64,000 bases of DNA from Ostrinia nubilalis (taxonomy: Eukaryota > Arthropoda > Insecta > Lepidoptera > Crambidae): positions 6,736,001 through 6,800,000 of the forward strand of contig NC_087119.1 of the NCBI RefSeq assembly GCF_963855985.1. Reading direction: 5' to 3'. Both the position numbers and the translations under genes were made by a program. Of the stretch, positions 1 through 11,725 are shown piece after piece (position 1 is the stretch's first letter; each line of letters begins with the position of its first letter). The notes under the pieces were generated by a model that worked only from the letters and a program-made list of their open reading frames with translations, was not told the DNA's origin and did not search any database.

Positions 1-775
1 TCGGGAAACAATAGTCTGAGAAAGGTTTTATATTTAAATTATTTTTATATTTCAATTAATTGATGGAACGAGTTCAATTTAATTCATAGCTATAGTCATT
101 TATGTGTGTGAATAAGCTACAAAACGTTATAACAAAGAGTTGTAGTGTAGAACCTATGGTCCTGTCCGTTACTTAAGGTCCTGCAATTTCTAGCACCACT
201 GCCGTCCAGCTGTCTCATCATGTACCTATGCTAGTACTTACTTATGTAAAAGCGTGCTGTGCATATTGGCAATTCGTTGGTGGGAAATCTACTGCCTAAA
301 ATAAACATAGTAATAAACTTATGCTCACCGTTGACAAATACTAGCGCTAAAATATTATAGTTAATGGAAATTGGATAATAATAATCGATTTAAATTTTGT
401 TGCACAGTACTCGTAATTCATGTAAGTCATGAACATAGTCGGTTTCTATTAAATTATAGCATAGTTACGTAAACAAGAATCCTAAATAGCAATTCTTTTG
501 ATGTGTAGGTATCAAAGGGAATTTTAATATTTAGGTAAGCATTATTTTTTTATTAGTAAGAAGCACGTACTTATCGGGTTTTATTATAGAAACTCTTAGG
601 GAATAGAAAATTTGCTCGCCCACTTAAGTTTCAAGTACGTAATTATTATCCTATAAATACGCAATAGCAGGCGACTTTGTTCTCGTCGAACACTGTGAAG
701 GGTTTTAAAAGAATTTCCAATATAAATCTTTAATAATCCCACCTGATAAAGCTTTTAATCCTCCTAATTGCCGAC
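1..775. other. AT-rich non-coding stretch, nothing recognised
   Basis: AT-rich sequence with no open frame of note, no repeat end and no RNA gene that I can see. It ends at the target site of the Harbinger-type element that begins at 779. Confidence 0.6.
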
Positions 776-990
776 TTAGGGCCGAGTTCACCAACTGTCA
801 TTTAACCAATGTTTGAGTAATCGGCCGATTAATTTTTAAACGTCGTTTACGCAGCCGGTTAACTATTCGCTGTTCACCACGAATATTTTAACCGTGATTA
901 GTAAATCGGGGAATCACCATCCGTTCAGGAGTGAATGAATGAATGCTATAAGTTTACTCAATAGAGAAGTCACGTCGTTATATTGAGGCT

Positions 991-1237
991 TCCGGCGACT
1001 GGGACCGCAATTAACTAGGACCGCGGTCCCAGTCGCCGGATCCATAAAAAATTAATAATTTTCTTCCGGCGACTGGGACCACTCATAGATAACTTAAAAG
1101 AAAATATTATTCAATCCAAAATCAGTACAGTACTAAAATCCATGAGTGGTCCCAGTCGCCGGAAGAAAATTGTTTAATTTTTACGCATCCGGCGACTGGG
1201 ACCGCGGTCCCAGTTAATTGCGGTCCCAGTTGACGGA
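991..1237. repeat. Compound palindrome built from an 18-bp unit
   Basis: The unit TCCGGCGACTGGGACCGC, or its reverse complement, occurs in alternating orientation at 991(+), 1023(-), 1065(+), 1148(-), 1188(+) and 1220(-), with a partial unit between the last two. The inner pair forms perfect 30-bp arms (1057-1086 and 1142-1171). The whole block folds on itself as one near-complete inverted repeat with about 97-bp arms. It is GC-rich against AT-rich surroundings. It may be a foldback MITE nested in the Harbinger element; no target duplication was identified. Confidence 0.75.
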
Positions 1238-1504
1238 ATCCTCGTTATATTTAGTTAGCACGAGTTTTGGTGACATTTATATTTAGTAGCATAATATAAA
1301 ACACTTTCAACTTGAGAAGTACGAGAACGCATTGGGATCATTATGCTAGCCTGTAGTGTTCAATTTGAACGGGTAATAACGTCACGGTGCTGTTACTGTC
1401 AAATGTCACTCGTGCTAGTTTTATTCTCCGTGTTGATCATTGAGGGTGTTAATGTTATGTTTGTTTGTTTGTTTGTTGTGAATAATTGGGATGATGACAT
1501 TGAT

Positions 1505-1779
1505 GATGACTGGGTAATGAAATCGAAATTCTATTTAGTCCGTCAGACAGATAATAAATAATACTGGACACGTATTTTTTAATAATTGCATAATTACAGT
1601 ATTATATCGAGATGAAATGTGTCACTTTTGAGTAAAAAATCTACATAGGCGTGACGTAACGCGCCATTTCAACTCGATGTAGCACTGTGAAAAATAAAGA
1701 ATATTTTTGAGCCTAATACCTACCTATTTTCTAATCATCTGTCTGACGGACAAATAATTGAAATTTTATCATCTAGCCT
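1505..1779. mobile_element. MITE-like repeat, copy 1 of 2
   Basis: This 275-bp segment recurs at 61501-61793 with the same limits, from GATGACTGGGTAATGAAATC to a CATCTAGCCT end. Both copies carry an inverted pair near the ends, TTAGTCCGTCAGACAGAT on the left and ATCTGTCTGACGGAC on the right. The internal sequence includes CGTGACGTAACGCGCCATT in both. Here it lies within the Harbinger-type element, so it probably inserted later. The superfamily is undetermined because no clear target duplication is visible. Confidence 0.65.
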
Positions 1780-1961
1780 CTAGGTCGCCTTGGTCTGGTC
1801 TCTATATTATCTTCAAGAATTTCAAGATTTTCAAGAAGGCTTATGTAGTGATCTTGATAGTTATCAATTAATACATTGAACACTTGACTACATGTTTGTT
1901 TATCTATTCTCAAAACCAGCGAAATTCGAAACAATGGTGCAACTGTTGCAGCCAAACTCAT
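1780..1961 (-). pseudogene. Possible N-terminal scrap of a Harbinger transposase
   Basis: The minus strand is open for about 60 codons from an ATG at 1961 and runs into the nested MITE at 1779. The last residues before the MITE are acidic and then basic (LEILEDNIETRPRRPR). Such a change is seen near the start of HARBI1-type transposases. The link is suggested mainly by its position inside a Harbinger-type element, and no catalytic residues are present. It could equally be a chance frame. Confidence 0.25.
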
Positions 1962-2152
1962 AGAAAAAATGCCATATTATGTCCAACAAATGGTACTAAA
2001 CGACGGTTAAACGATGCTTTGGACCTCGGTTATAATGATCGGCTGTTTAAGGGCTATAAACACTGGTTAACGTGTGGTGAACATTAAAAATGACTTGATC
2101 AGAAGTTTAAGTGTTAAACAGCCGTTTTAAAAGTCGGTGAACTCGGCCCTTA

Positions 2153-3357
2153 GTTCGCCAACGAACAAAAGCGTAATACATATTAATAATGTTCTGAGCA
2201 CTACCCACCCGGGGAATTCCAGGAATCACAGATTTTCTGTTCATCGTTTAAGCTTTTTCATTTTGAAATAAGTATTAATATTCTGCAAATGCGTAAATGT
2301 AGGATTTTCCTAGATTTCAAAGCTTTGGAGCTTTCCTGAAACCCCTTTATTTGAGTTTCTCCGTATTACTGCAATAATTTATTTTCCTAGATGAGTCCTG
2401 AAGTAATAGCTACCTATATTTTCACGTGTATTGCGCTTTTATTAATTTTACAAATTAATAACTTGCGCTGACGCTACATATACATAGTTTTAAATAGAAA
2501 GCTTAAGAATACCAAATTATAATTAACTGGGTGTACCGGGTTTGCGTACTTTTTGAATAGTTAGTGGTATTTTCAGTCCACAACTTTAACTGGGAGACTG
2601 GGACTGAGAAACTTGTCTGACCGACTTTCTGATTTCAGAGCTAGTTTTTGTTGGATGGCTTGTCTAACTAACGTAAGTTGGTATTTCTCCGGCCTCTCTT
2701 TCATTTACGGAAACCCTGAAGAAACTAATTCAAACTTTTTTATGTTTTACGAGTATGTCATGAATAATGAGGTCGTATTTTGTATTGAATAAAAAGGCCG
2801 TATCAAAGAGCTAAATAAATACAAAGTTGTCTTTAATTACTGATTCTCGTACACGAAATTAACCTGATACCACTGATACATTATACTCGTATTCGTATTT
2901 AAGCTTCTGTAGTACATGTTCGCTGATCGATTGATTTGTTCCACAGTTTTTAACCATCTTGCGATTAATCTTTATTCTGGCTGTGTTAGTTAAAAAATAT
3001 CGTTTTTGTCCATGGCTACTAACCTTAATACTACGCCATTAACAGGGCATGGGTGGGTGGAAGTTGACGGCATAGGAATTAGGAACCAAAGGCATCACCT
3101 GCGCAAAACTGTCAATCTGAGCTGACAGGGTGCGAGAGTGCCGCTTTTAAAGTGCTGGAACAAAGGCATGCAGTTTAATAGTGTCGAGATCGAGTTATTC
3201 AGGTTTTCAGCACTAAACGCGCTTTTATAGACCTAAACGCGACCTTTAAAAGCATCTCGCCGCGCCGATACAGCTTTGTTAAAATAATACGCTATAGGTA
3301 CTTAGTACTCCTCACCTCTTTAGAAACTTGGTTTATTTCAGCAACAAAGAGCATAAT
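2153..3357. other. Non-coding stretch, nothing recognised
   Basis: AT-rich DNA with scattered stops in all frames and no repeat end that I can identify. Confidence 0.5.
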
Positions 3358-3458
3358 AAACCTATTTTAACTATTGCACTGTTCTGTCACTTTCTATTAA
3401 TGATGACAGCACCAAGTAGGAACGAGATAAAACAGTGTAATAGTTAAAATAGGTGTTT
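3358..3458. repeat. Short inverted repeat
   Basis: AAACCTATTTTAACTATTGC at 3358 and its near complement ending at 3458 form arms of about 26 bp (one substitution and a 2-bp offset) around a 47-bp loop. This may be the core of an old foldback or MITE. No flanking duplication is seen. Confidence 0.5.
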
Positions 3459-4583
3459 GCATTTTTATGAATAAGGATGTTAGTATTTAAATTTCGATTT
3501 TATGTGCACTTTAAGTAATATACATAATTGATAATGTTCTTAAGATTTCACTTAAACATGTCTCGTATCATTTACTATTTACCAACAACCACCATGTGAA
3601 ACCGCCGTCTGGTGTCGCAAAAGGCTCGGACGAGAAATGTATTTCTATCTAGCATTCGTCTTTAAATGGTACGTTCGATAAACGGCAACACAATTATAAA
3701 ATAGTTTTGCAATACCCTTTATTCTCCACTTTATACACACAGAGAGAGCTCTTACGTGCGAGTTGACTACAGTAACGTACAGTACTTGTGTACTGGTAAT
3801 TTCACCTGTGAACTCTTTTTTTTTTTTTCTTTAAGGAGGCCACAGCTTTGTCAAAGGGAACGTTAAAAATGAAGCCTAGGAATTCGAAGCTTTGTGCGTA
3901 TTTTGCCGACTGCATGGTGAAACACTGAGTGAAACGAAGTTGGAACGTGGTATCTTTGTGACATAACGAATGGGATTTCTCGTTGCCGCAACTCAGTAAT
4001 TAAAAACATTTCAAACAAACCACATTTCGCGTTTCATATGATATCTACGAGTACCTCACCATTGCATGAGCTTCAAGTTACTGAATACTTACACCTCCAA
4101 GTGCGATGAACTCTCACCATAGATCTCTCTTTGATAGTAATTTATTGCGTTTCTAAGATCCTAAGTAGTAAATGATTCAAATCGACAAGCTGAAAGAACA
4201 AAAGTTGAGCAAAACATGTTTATAGAGACGGCCTATAAATGTCTTATTAATTGCACATCTTAAAAGCCAACTGAATATGGATATGTCCTAATTAAATAAT
4301 GCATCAAGTCATAGACGTAGTTTGTTTGCTAAGCAAAGCTAAATAGGACAAGCTTGACGACAACTGAAACGAATCTGCAAGCAAACACGTGATTGACGGT
4401 CGGATGCACTCAACCAATTTGTCGTTTTATCTATTTGAGACGGTTAGATCGTTCTAGTTCCTACACTGATTGAATTGTCTTCAATTTATTGTAGGTACTG
4501 TGCTAGTAGTATAAACTAGCTAAAAAATATTTAGTAAAATGTGAAAATGGTTTTATAGAGAATTGCTGTCGGTAAAACAATTA
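3459..4583. other. Non-coding stretch, nothing recognised
   Basis: AT-rich sequence with a T-run at 3818-3829. No coding or RNA feature is seen before the pogo-like element begins at 4584. Confidence 0.5.
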
Positions 4584-5411
4584 CAGTAGAACCTTGATAA
4601 CTTAAACCTCGATAACGTAATAACCTCTATAAATTCATAAAATGTTGTGTTCCCTTCCCCTCGGAGTCCAAAACCTCTTTTACTTAAAATACGAACCCTC
4701 TATAACTTAAACGAATAATTTGGGCTTCACACCTCAGTAACTCAAAGTTGTACTGACGACGACCTTTGTAACTTCAATATCTGTCAATGAGACGAATGTG
4801 CAATCAAAGAAGGTTTCCTGAAGACCATTGTTATTGTCCATTGCTTACACGTGTTTACCAAATGGCTTCAAAATGTAAACAATAGACTAAAGTTTAAGTA
4901 CAGTAACTTATTTGTTTGTTTGTGTCAGTATCTTTTAGCCTTCGTTTCGGCAGCATCTCATTGCACACTGTGAGTGAAAATGAATTCAAAACGAAAACTG
5001 AAAGCATTAACATATTTTATGCTGAGAATTTTATGCAGAACTAGCTGACCCGGCGAACTTCGTACCGCCTTAGCGTAGAGATTTTCTTTATATTTTTTTC
5101 CGTAAAAACCTTGTACAGAGTATTAGAAAACTACAAAAAAAAAATCAGCCAAATCGGTCAAGCCGTTTTCATGTTATGTCGTGACAACGGAAAACGGGTT
5201 TCATTTTTATATACCTTTAAATGTAAAATAAAGTAATTTAACCTACCTCGTCTATCTTTATTAGTCTTAAACAAAGCCCTTAATCTAACCTCTGTAAGTA
5301 AAAATATAAACCGATAAAAACTCTTTAACTTAAACCCTTAGTAAGTAAAAACCTCTATAACTCAAATTATTTAACGTTTCCCTTGGTCTTTATCTTATCG
5401 AGGTTCTACTG
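4584..5411. mobile_element. Pogo/Tigger-like non-autonomous element
   Basis: The terminal inverted repeat is CAGTAGAACCTTGATAA on the left and the complement of CAGTAGAACCTCGATAA on the right. It is flanked by TA on both sides (4582-4583 and 5412-5413), as expected for Tc1/mariner-superfamily insertion. The subterminal DNA repeats AACCTCTATAAxTxAAA-like motifs many times, which is typical of pogo-type elements. There is no transposase frame in its 828 bp. A second repeat is nested at 5040-5212. Confidence 0.75.
5040..5212 (+). repeat. Dispersed CTAGCTGACCCGGCGAAC repeat, copy 1
   Basis: It starts CTAGCTGACCCGGCGAAC, has a middle A-run followed by ATCAGCCAAATCGGTCAAGC, and ends in a T/A-rich TTTTTATATAC. 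The same architecture recurs at 28334-28535 with a different middle. I know this opening as very common in lepidopteran genomes and suspect a non-LTR-derived family, but cannot name it. It lies inside the pogo-like element and is therefore younger than it. Confidence 0.55.
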
Positions 5412-5413
5412 TA

Positions 5414-8400
5414 TTGGATGAACAAATCCAATTTTTCATGCACATACGAGTATTTTAAAACCATTTAGTTCGAACATTCGTAACGTAGAGTTTGTAACGT
5501 AGGGTAACGTTTAAATTATTACTGGCTAATGGCTTTCTTAAAAAGTTATTACACGTTAACATTATTTACAAAATCATAACAGTTGTTGTGACGCATTACA
5601 TCGATAGGTCAGAAGTAAGTTTCTTACGCCCACTCTACAAAATAAATCAACACTAGTTCTTGGTATGATAACCATTCAATGTTCGCCAGTTTTCGATCAT
5701 AGTCCTCGATAATACTCAGAAAAGTACCTAAGGTTCTTACAAAACAGCAGATAATCTTCCATTGCTAGAAATAGATAAAAGTACCTAAGTACAATACTAA
5801 TTACAACGACTGCCGTAAAAGTAGAATACTTCGAAGCGCTTACACTTAAACGCTAGGGATTTTCGTAATTATCTACTAATCGTTACGTATTTTCTGTGAA
5901 TCTTGCGATAACTGAATAGCATTAATTCCGCAGTTGTTGAACGTACTTCTGCTATTGTTAACGAAACGTGAACAAAGGAAGGGAAAAAAACCTATCCGCG
6001 TATGTTGTTTTAATCTCGTTGTAAAGTGAAAATAATGGGCTGCGCGCCAACTAATCGATAGATTACATTGTTTTATTACAAGGCGTCGCGACATATCCGC
6101 ATCTAGATTGGAAAATAGGTCTACCACATCACCCAACTGAAAATACTTGCGACGTATCGACGGTTTAGTTGGGATAAAAATATACACAATGTGGTCATTA
6201 AACTAAGTGTCTCGGGCAATCTAACCTCATGGCATTTAAAATCGTTTACATCGGCGTCAGGTTACGGAGGCTACCATTCTTCGATGCGCTTTGAAAACGT
6301 AGAGAAATGTGTAAGCGTTTATACTAACCAGCCACCTAACCTTTTTTTTTATATGTACATGCAGCTTGGGGGTAGGAGCTAATAAATTATACAATTAATA
6401 TGGCAAACAATTCTGTATAATACATAATATTTCGGTTGTTTGTAAAAATCGAAGTAATCACTAATGTTACAAAGATAATGAAGAGACGTTATATTTTGTA
6501 GAGATTGAACAAGCCTGTTTGCCTGAGCTTTCAAATAGGAAGGACTTCATTATAGGTGCGTAATTTAAGCCAAGGGAATAATTATGACGCATGTGATTTC
6601 TTTAATGCAATTTGCAATTCCATTTTACGAGTACCATTACTATGCCCTTTCTCTAGCCGCCCGTTAAGCCTAGAATTTCAACTCTTACTTCCCATGGCTT
6701 ACATGAACATCTAATAGACAAGGTACAGTAAGTTGTATCGTTTTAAAATTTAAGCTTTTTAAAATATAATTTATAACAGTAATATATAGTAAGACTTTAT
6801 TATAAAAGTAATGTTAAATCCATATCTAATTTTCTCCCTTTATTTTGTCCTGTGCTTTGACTCGATTTTATCATCTTTAAAGCTCTGAAAATTGTTACCT
6901 TAAGTTTGTGCCACTAGTGCCATCTAGTTAGCTTGGACAGTTTCAAATGGTACCATGTGTTATCTTGTCTGCGTGAAAACATCACAGATGACACCACAAG
7001 TGCTAGTGAATAGTTGTTGATTTAACTTTTATTTCTAATAAATAAAACAATCAGAAAGATCCACCTGCATGTTTTTAAGGATAAAGTCTAGATTTAAGAA
7101 AAAAACGTCTAAAACAGGAGATCCTTATCATTTTGGAATTCAATACAGCGCCATCTGTGTGAACATCGCGATACTTCTACGTTTTAAGATTCCAAGATAA
7201 TTCGATAGGTGGCGCTAGCTGTAGTTTGAAGTGAAGAGTTTGTAGGTTTTTCTTTCTTTATTTTTTCCTATTTGGCATAAACCTAATTTAACTTAAATAA
7301 AAACAATTGGTTGAGTCACTGTGATCATTAAAATTTGATAAAATTTCATGTGATAAAATATTTTGAAAAATTTAGGTATCTCAAAATTGTTTTCATTAAC
7401 TCGTGGTTAATTCTGTATATCAATAAATTATTATAATTTACTTACCTTTAGAGACTAAATTAATATCTTAAAATAGTTATTAAAATTCTGTTGTCGCCTA
7501 TTGTAATTATGTACTTAGTTATATTTTTTATTTGCATTGATGGTAATGATTATCTTGCCGTATTTATCCTTTTTTGTTAGGGTTTTTATTTACATATATT
7601 TTGCCCCAAGCTTGACGCGTCTTTATTTGGAGGTAACTTTTGAAATCTCATCTGAGAATACGAGTACCTTTTATTTTTGCGTTTCATAATTTGTGTATTT
7701 GGTTTCGTTGTAAAAGTGTGAGCTCACTACACACACCCCCAAAAAGACGTCACCCAAAGCGACTCATTTATGGCATGAATGTTACTCGGCTGGGCCGTTA
7801 TGGTGTCTTCTTTCTATGTCAAGGCCAAGAAAGGTTGTGTCAAGATAGTTTTGACTCGCTCGATAGATTTAGCCTAAGAAATCATTAATGAAACGAACGA
7901 AGAAATCATTAATTTTATCATAAAGGGAATCGTGGTGTAGCTACAGTTTTTTATAGAAGGAAATCATCATTTGGACTGGATTAGGAAACTTGATTTGATT
8001 TTAGATGTTTTATGATGTTAGTTAAACAAATGGTATGTAAAGTTTTAAAAAGAAATCACCAAAATCCTTGAACGATAATTTTAGGTTCAAACAACTATGT
8101 ACTTAGTTTTGAAAGACATGGCAGTGTCGTAGAGAAAAACTGAAAGTGTCTGCGTTGTATTATCGGCTTAAGTTTGACATAACCATCTTGCCTCGCTCTT
8201 TAGATGATATCTGCACTTCTCTCTTGTGTGAAATTAGCCGCGGAGCCCCATCTTCTCGCAAGTGTATTAAAAATGTAAGAGATCTTGTTTCGTTTATATC
8301 CAACTATGTACTTCAGTAGAGCCTTTTCCTTCAGGACTATGTCGAATTACAAAATTATCACACACTGATTACATGATAATTGTTCGAAATAAGGAACACG

Positions 8401-8540
8401 TAATTGCATCATAATTTTCTCTTTACATTACAGATAAATAATAAATATTGAGCTTATAATGTAGAGTGAAAATCTAAACAGGGTTATGTATATCTTTATT
8501 CCAACACTTAGGAGTATCATGCTCTATCTCTATCTCTATA
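5414..8540. other. Non-coding stretch with one short foldback
   Basis: No supported gene. Short opposed frames near 5876-6382 share the same DNA and have no domain. A CAGCGCCATCTG / AGGTGGCGCTAGCTG inverted pair lies at 7146-7220. A run of TATCTC units precedes the mariner-like element at 8541. Confidence 0.5.
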
Positions 8541-9834
8541 CACCGTGTTACTTTGCATTCTTGCCATATTCACAGAGATAAAAGTAGGGAACAATACCTA
8601 TTATTTAAGATAAACAAGAGACTCCCATAAAGAAAGTACACTAAGATTTTAATAAATTTGGTTTTTGAGTACAAATTGGAATAAACCAATTTTGTCTCGC
8701 ACGTTCTACAGGTGCAAGTGGAATAAACCTAGTGGGCGTGGCCTAGTTCTTAATTTTATGTGTACGTTACTCCAGCTGGAAAGTAGCTCCTAGAGTGATA
8801 TGAGTAGAACGTATAATTAGTTCCCAACATGGTGTAAATGTGCACCGAATTAGAGATTAGTGCGTGCTGTCTTATTTGGTACAAAACGAAAAAAACGATT
8901 CCTGCTGGAGTAACGTTGTTCTAGCAGGAAAATTCTAAACGAATGATCGGAAAGAGAAAAACTGTGTACGAGCAGATAGCTTATATTTGTTCTATTATGT
9001 GAGCTGAAAATGTGATTTGTGCGTCTTCAGGTTTTCGAGATATTGCATTTCCTGCCAGGGTAACGTTTTGCAGAATGCTCTATCTCAATAACCGTTATAT
9101 GTGCGCCTATAGAATAAACACACACGAGTAGCTCTTGATTTGTGCGTATATGTGAAAGAAACATGTTTATGAAAATATTTATAAATATCAAGTAATCGAG
9201 CTTTCTTCAAAATCCGAAAAAATCGTGTAGCGCCTGAATAACAAAACATACAAGCTCACTGAAAACTGTATTCGATCCTTCTTAATACGTATTATAACCA
9301 TAAAAAGTTTCAAAAACGCACATTCATGGGTCATTGAATAATATCACTAAAAGTAAATACGACGGTGCTATAACTTTGACGTCAAAATACAAGGAATCAG
9401 CTACACCAAGATGAGCGGATGTCAACCTTATAATTAGAGCGTTTATTAAACAAATATAAAATATAATATTCAGCTTGAAATGTATCGCTTAAAAAAAGAT
9501 ATGCACAAAAATATCAAATTGTAAATAACGGCTGGTTACCCGACCAAATTCGAATGCATACAAAAAAGCGACGGATTCATACACATCGATGATCTTTCAC
9601 ATTGAGTGTATTAAACTTAAGCTGTTGTTAGTACAGTCGTGTTCAAATGTTTTGGAAATTGTTTTAAATAGTCGTATTTTAGATTGTTAATGAAAAATAA
9701 ATACAATTTGTATAATAACCACATCAAATGAAAAACCCTTATTATTTCTCTTCTTAAGAATCTCTTATTAATTTATCTTAAAAAGTATTTAATCATGACG
9801 TAAAATCACAGATCAATATCGTTCGAAAGACAAG

Positions 9835-10355
9835 ACACTACTGGACAAAGGCCTCCCTCAAGGATTTCCACAAACACCAGTCCTGCGCCACTCGCATCCA
9901 GCTACCTTCCGCGACCTTCACCAGATCGTCGGTCCACAATGTTAACGGTAGAACCTTTGTAGTAGAACCTTTGTATAGAAACTGTAAATACTCGTAGTAA
10001 TAAAATGTAACTATTGTCTATTGTGTTAGAGTAAGATAGATATAGTTGCTAGTACTTGCTAGAGTAAGATAGATCAGTATTGTTATTAGAGTAAGATAGA
10101 CTAAGGCGTGAGCGAGACAAAGATAACAATTGTCCGTTACTTTGATTGTGTGAGCTCATGCCTCAGTCGCCGTTTGAACACGCTATTACTGTCACGTTTG
10201 GATCGAGCCCTGTGTTTCATTTTGCTGACCTGCCCTTCGACGTCAATCAACCCCGCGTCCTGTCTTCTACAACCTAGTGGGAGGCCTGCCCACGCCACGT
10301 CTTCCGGTTCGTGGTCGCCACTTTGTGGTGGAACTTTCCTGCTTCAGCGGCCATA
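9835..10355 (-). mobile_element. RTE-clade LINE 3' fragment, split by an insertion
   Basis: The minus strand encodes the end of an RTE reverse-transcriptase protein in two parts. WRPRTGRRGVGRPPTR is read from about 10325 to 10268. WTDDLVKVAEGSWMRVAQDW and then LREAFVQ-stop are read from about 9937 to 9835. Together they give the family's usual C-terminus. The two parts are separated by about 330 bp of unrelated DNA (9938-10267), and the reading would otherwise be continuous. The piece is 5'-truncated. It lies in the core of the foldback element. Confidence 0.75.
9938..10267. mobile_element. Insertion within the RTE fragment, possible solo LTR
   Basis: This ~330-bp block interrupts the LINE between codons for ...PPTR and WTDDL.... 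It reads TGTTAACGG at one side and TTCTACA at the other, so a solo LTR of TG...CA type is possible, but I cannot define a target duplication. It contains three spaced copies of TTAGAGTAAGATAGA (about 10027-10100). Confidence 0.4.
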
Positions 10356-10399
10356 AATTGCTAAAAATGTTTTATAGACATGAAAGAAAAGTGATTTGT

Positions 10400-10448
10400 G
10401 TTGTGACAAACTATATTTCATGCGGGTGAAGCCGTGGGCAGAAGCTAG
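10400..10448 (+). mobile_element. Lep1-type Helitron 3' end only
   Basis: The terminal Helitron hairpin GCGGGTGAAGCCGTGGGC is followed by AGAAG and CTAG with a flanking T, matching the other Helitrons in the window. The 5' part is not visible; it appears to have been replaced by the LINE fragment to its left. Confidence 0.6.
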
Positions 10449-11725
10449 TATTAACATAATACACATATTTCACGTCAAGACCTAATTTTAAACTATAATA
10501 TAGGCGCACTTACACATTACTCATGCCAGAGATAAGAAAAAAAAATTTGTCATTAAAATTTATTTTTTACTTGTTATTTTGTACTTCAGTGTACTTCGGT
10601 ACAACAAATTTCTACCGGTTAGTGAGTATAGTTAAGAAGGTCATCGATATGTATGAATCCGTCGCTTTTTTGTATGCATTCGAATTTGGTCGGGTAACCA
10701 GCCGTTATTTACAATTTGATATTTTTGTGCATATCTTTTTTTAAGCGATACATTTCAAGCTGAATATTATATTTTATATTTGTTTAATAAACGCTCTAAT
10801 TATAAGGTTGACATCCGCTCATCTTGGTGTAGCTGATTCCTTGTATTTTGACGTCAAAGTTATAGCACCGTCGTATTTACTTTTAGTGATATTATTCAAT
10901 GACCCATGAATGTGCGTTTTTGAAACTTTTTATGGTTATAATACGTATTAAGAAGGATCGAATACAGTTTTCAGTGAGCTTGTATGTTTTGTTATTCAGG
11001 CGCTACACGATTTTTTCGGATTTTGAAGAAAGCTCGATTACTTGATATTTATAAATATTTTCATAAACATGTTTCTTTCACATATACGCACAAATCAAGA
11101 GCTACTCGTGTGTGTTTATTCTATAGGCGCACATATAACGGTTATTGAGATAGAGCATTCTGCAAAACGTTACCCTGGCAGGAAATGCAATATCTCGAAA
11201 ACCTGAAGACGCACAAATCACATTTTCAGCTCACATAATAGAACAAATATAAGCTATCTGCTCGTACACAGTTTTTCTCTTTCCGATCATTCGTTTAGAA
11301 TTTTCCTGCTAGAACAACGTTACTCCAGCAGGAATCGTTTTTTTCGTTTTATACCAAAACGACAGCACGCACTAATCTCTAATTTGGCGCACATTTACAC
11401 CATGTTGGGAACTAATTATACGTTCTACTCATATCACTCTAGGAGCTACTTTCCAGCTGGAGTAACGTACACTAATTTTATGGCTTTGGGTACATGACTT
11501 TTTATCCAGTCATAATAACTATTTTAAAATACTCTTCAGTTGATTTCAGATTTTCCTTTCTACTTTACGGGCTTAGGACCGTCAAAAATACGTAATAATT
11601 AATAGGGTTTCAATTAATTTACAACATTGTACCCTCTTTTTACAAATTAATAAATTAAGTATGAAATGAAATCACCTTATTCACAATTAATTATTTATTC
11701 ATAAGTTCCTACTTACCTACAAAGT

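Larger units (their letters stand above)
779..2149. mobile_element. PIF/Harbinger-type non-autonomous DNA transposon
   Basis: The ends are an inverted pair, GGGCCGAGTTCACC on the left and its complement GGTGAACTCGGCCC on the right. Both are flanked by the trinucleotide TTA (776-778 and 2150-2152). A TTA duplication and a GGGCC-type terminus are typical of PIF/Harbinger elements. The subterminal DNA has further GTTCACC/GGTGAAC-like motifs (about 872 and 2075). At 1.37 kb it is larger than a plain MITE because it has been invaded: a palindrome cluster (991-1237) and a second MITE (1505-1779) lie inside. No intact transposase is present. Confidence 0.8.
8760..11472. mobile_element. Foldback element with ~837-bp arms and 9-bp duplication
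   Basis: The left arm 8760-9597 and right arm 10637-11472 are near-identical inverted copies. The outer ends read GTGTACGTTACTCCAGCTGG. The perfect 9-bp direct repeat TAATTTTAT flanks the element (8751-8759 and 11473-11481). Long inverted arms with a 9-bp duplication fit Mutator-like (MULE) or Drosophila FB-type foldback elements. No transposase is present. Each arm carries related motifs around GTTACTCCAGC / GCTGGAGTAACGTT / CCAGGGTAACGTTTT, candidate transposase-binding sites. The central ~1 kb (9598-10636) is foreign: an RTE LINE fragment and a Helitron 3' end. Confidence 0.85.

Noticed and set aside
5876..6382. Back-to-back divergent open frames suggesting a promoter
   Set aside because: Neither frame has a domain and the intervening gap is only 3 bp; no promoter evidence.
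10108..10356. 82-codon plus-strand open frame
   Set aside because: It is the antisense of the RTE LINE fragment and its insertion, not a gene.
10523..10744. 73-codon hydrophobic open frame in the foldback
   Set aside because: It spans the junction of the foreign core and the right arm; the left arm has no equivalent frame.
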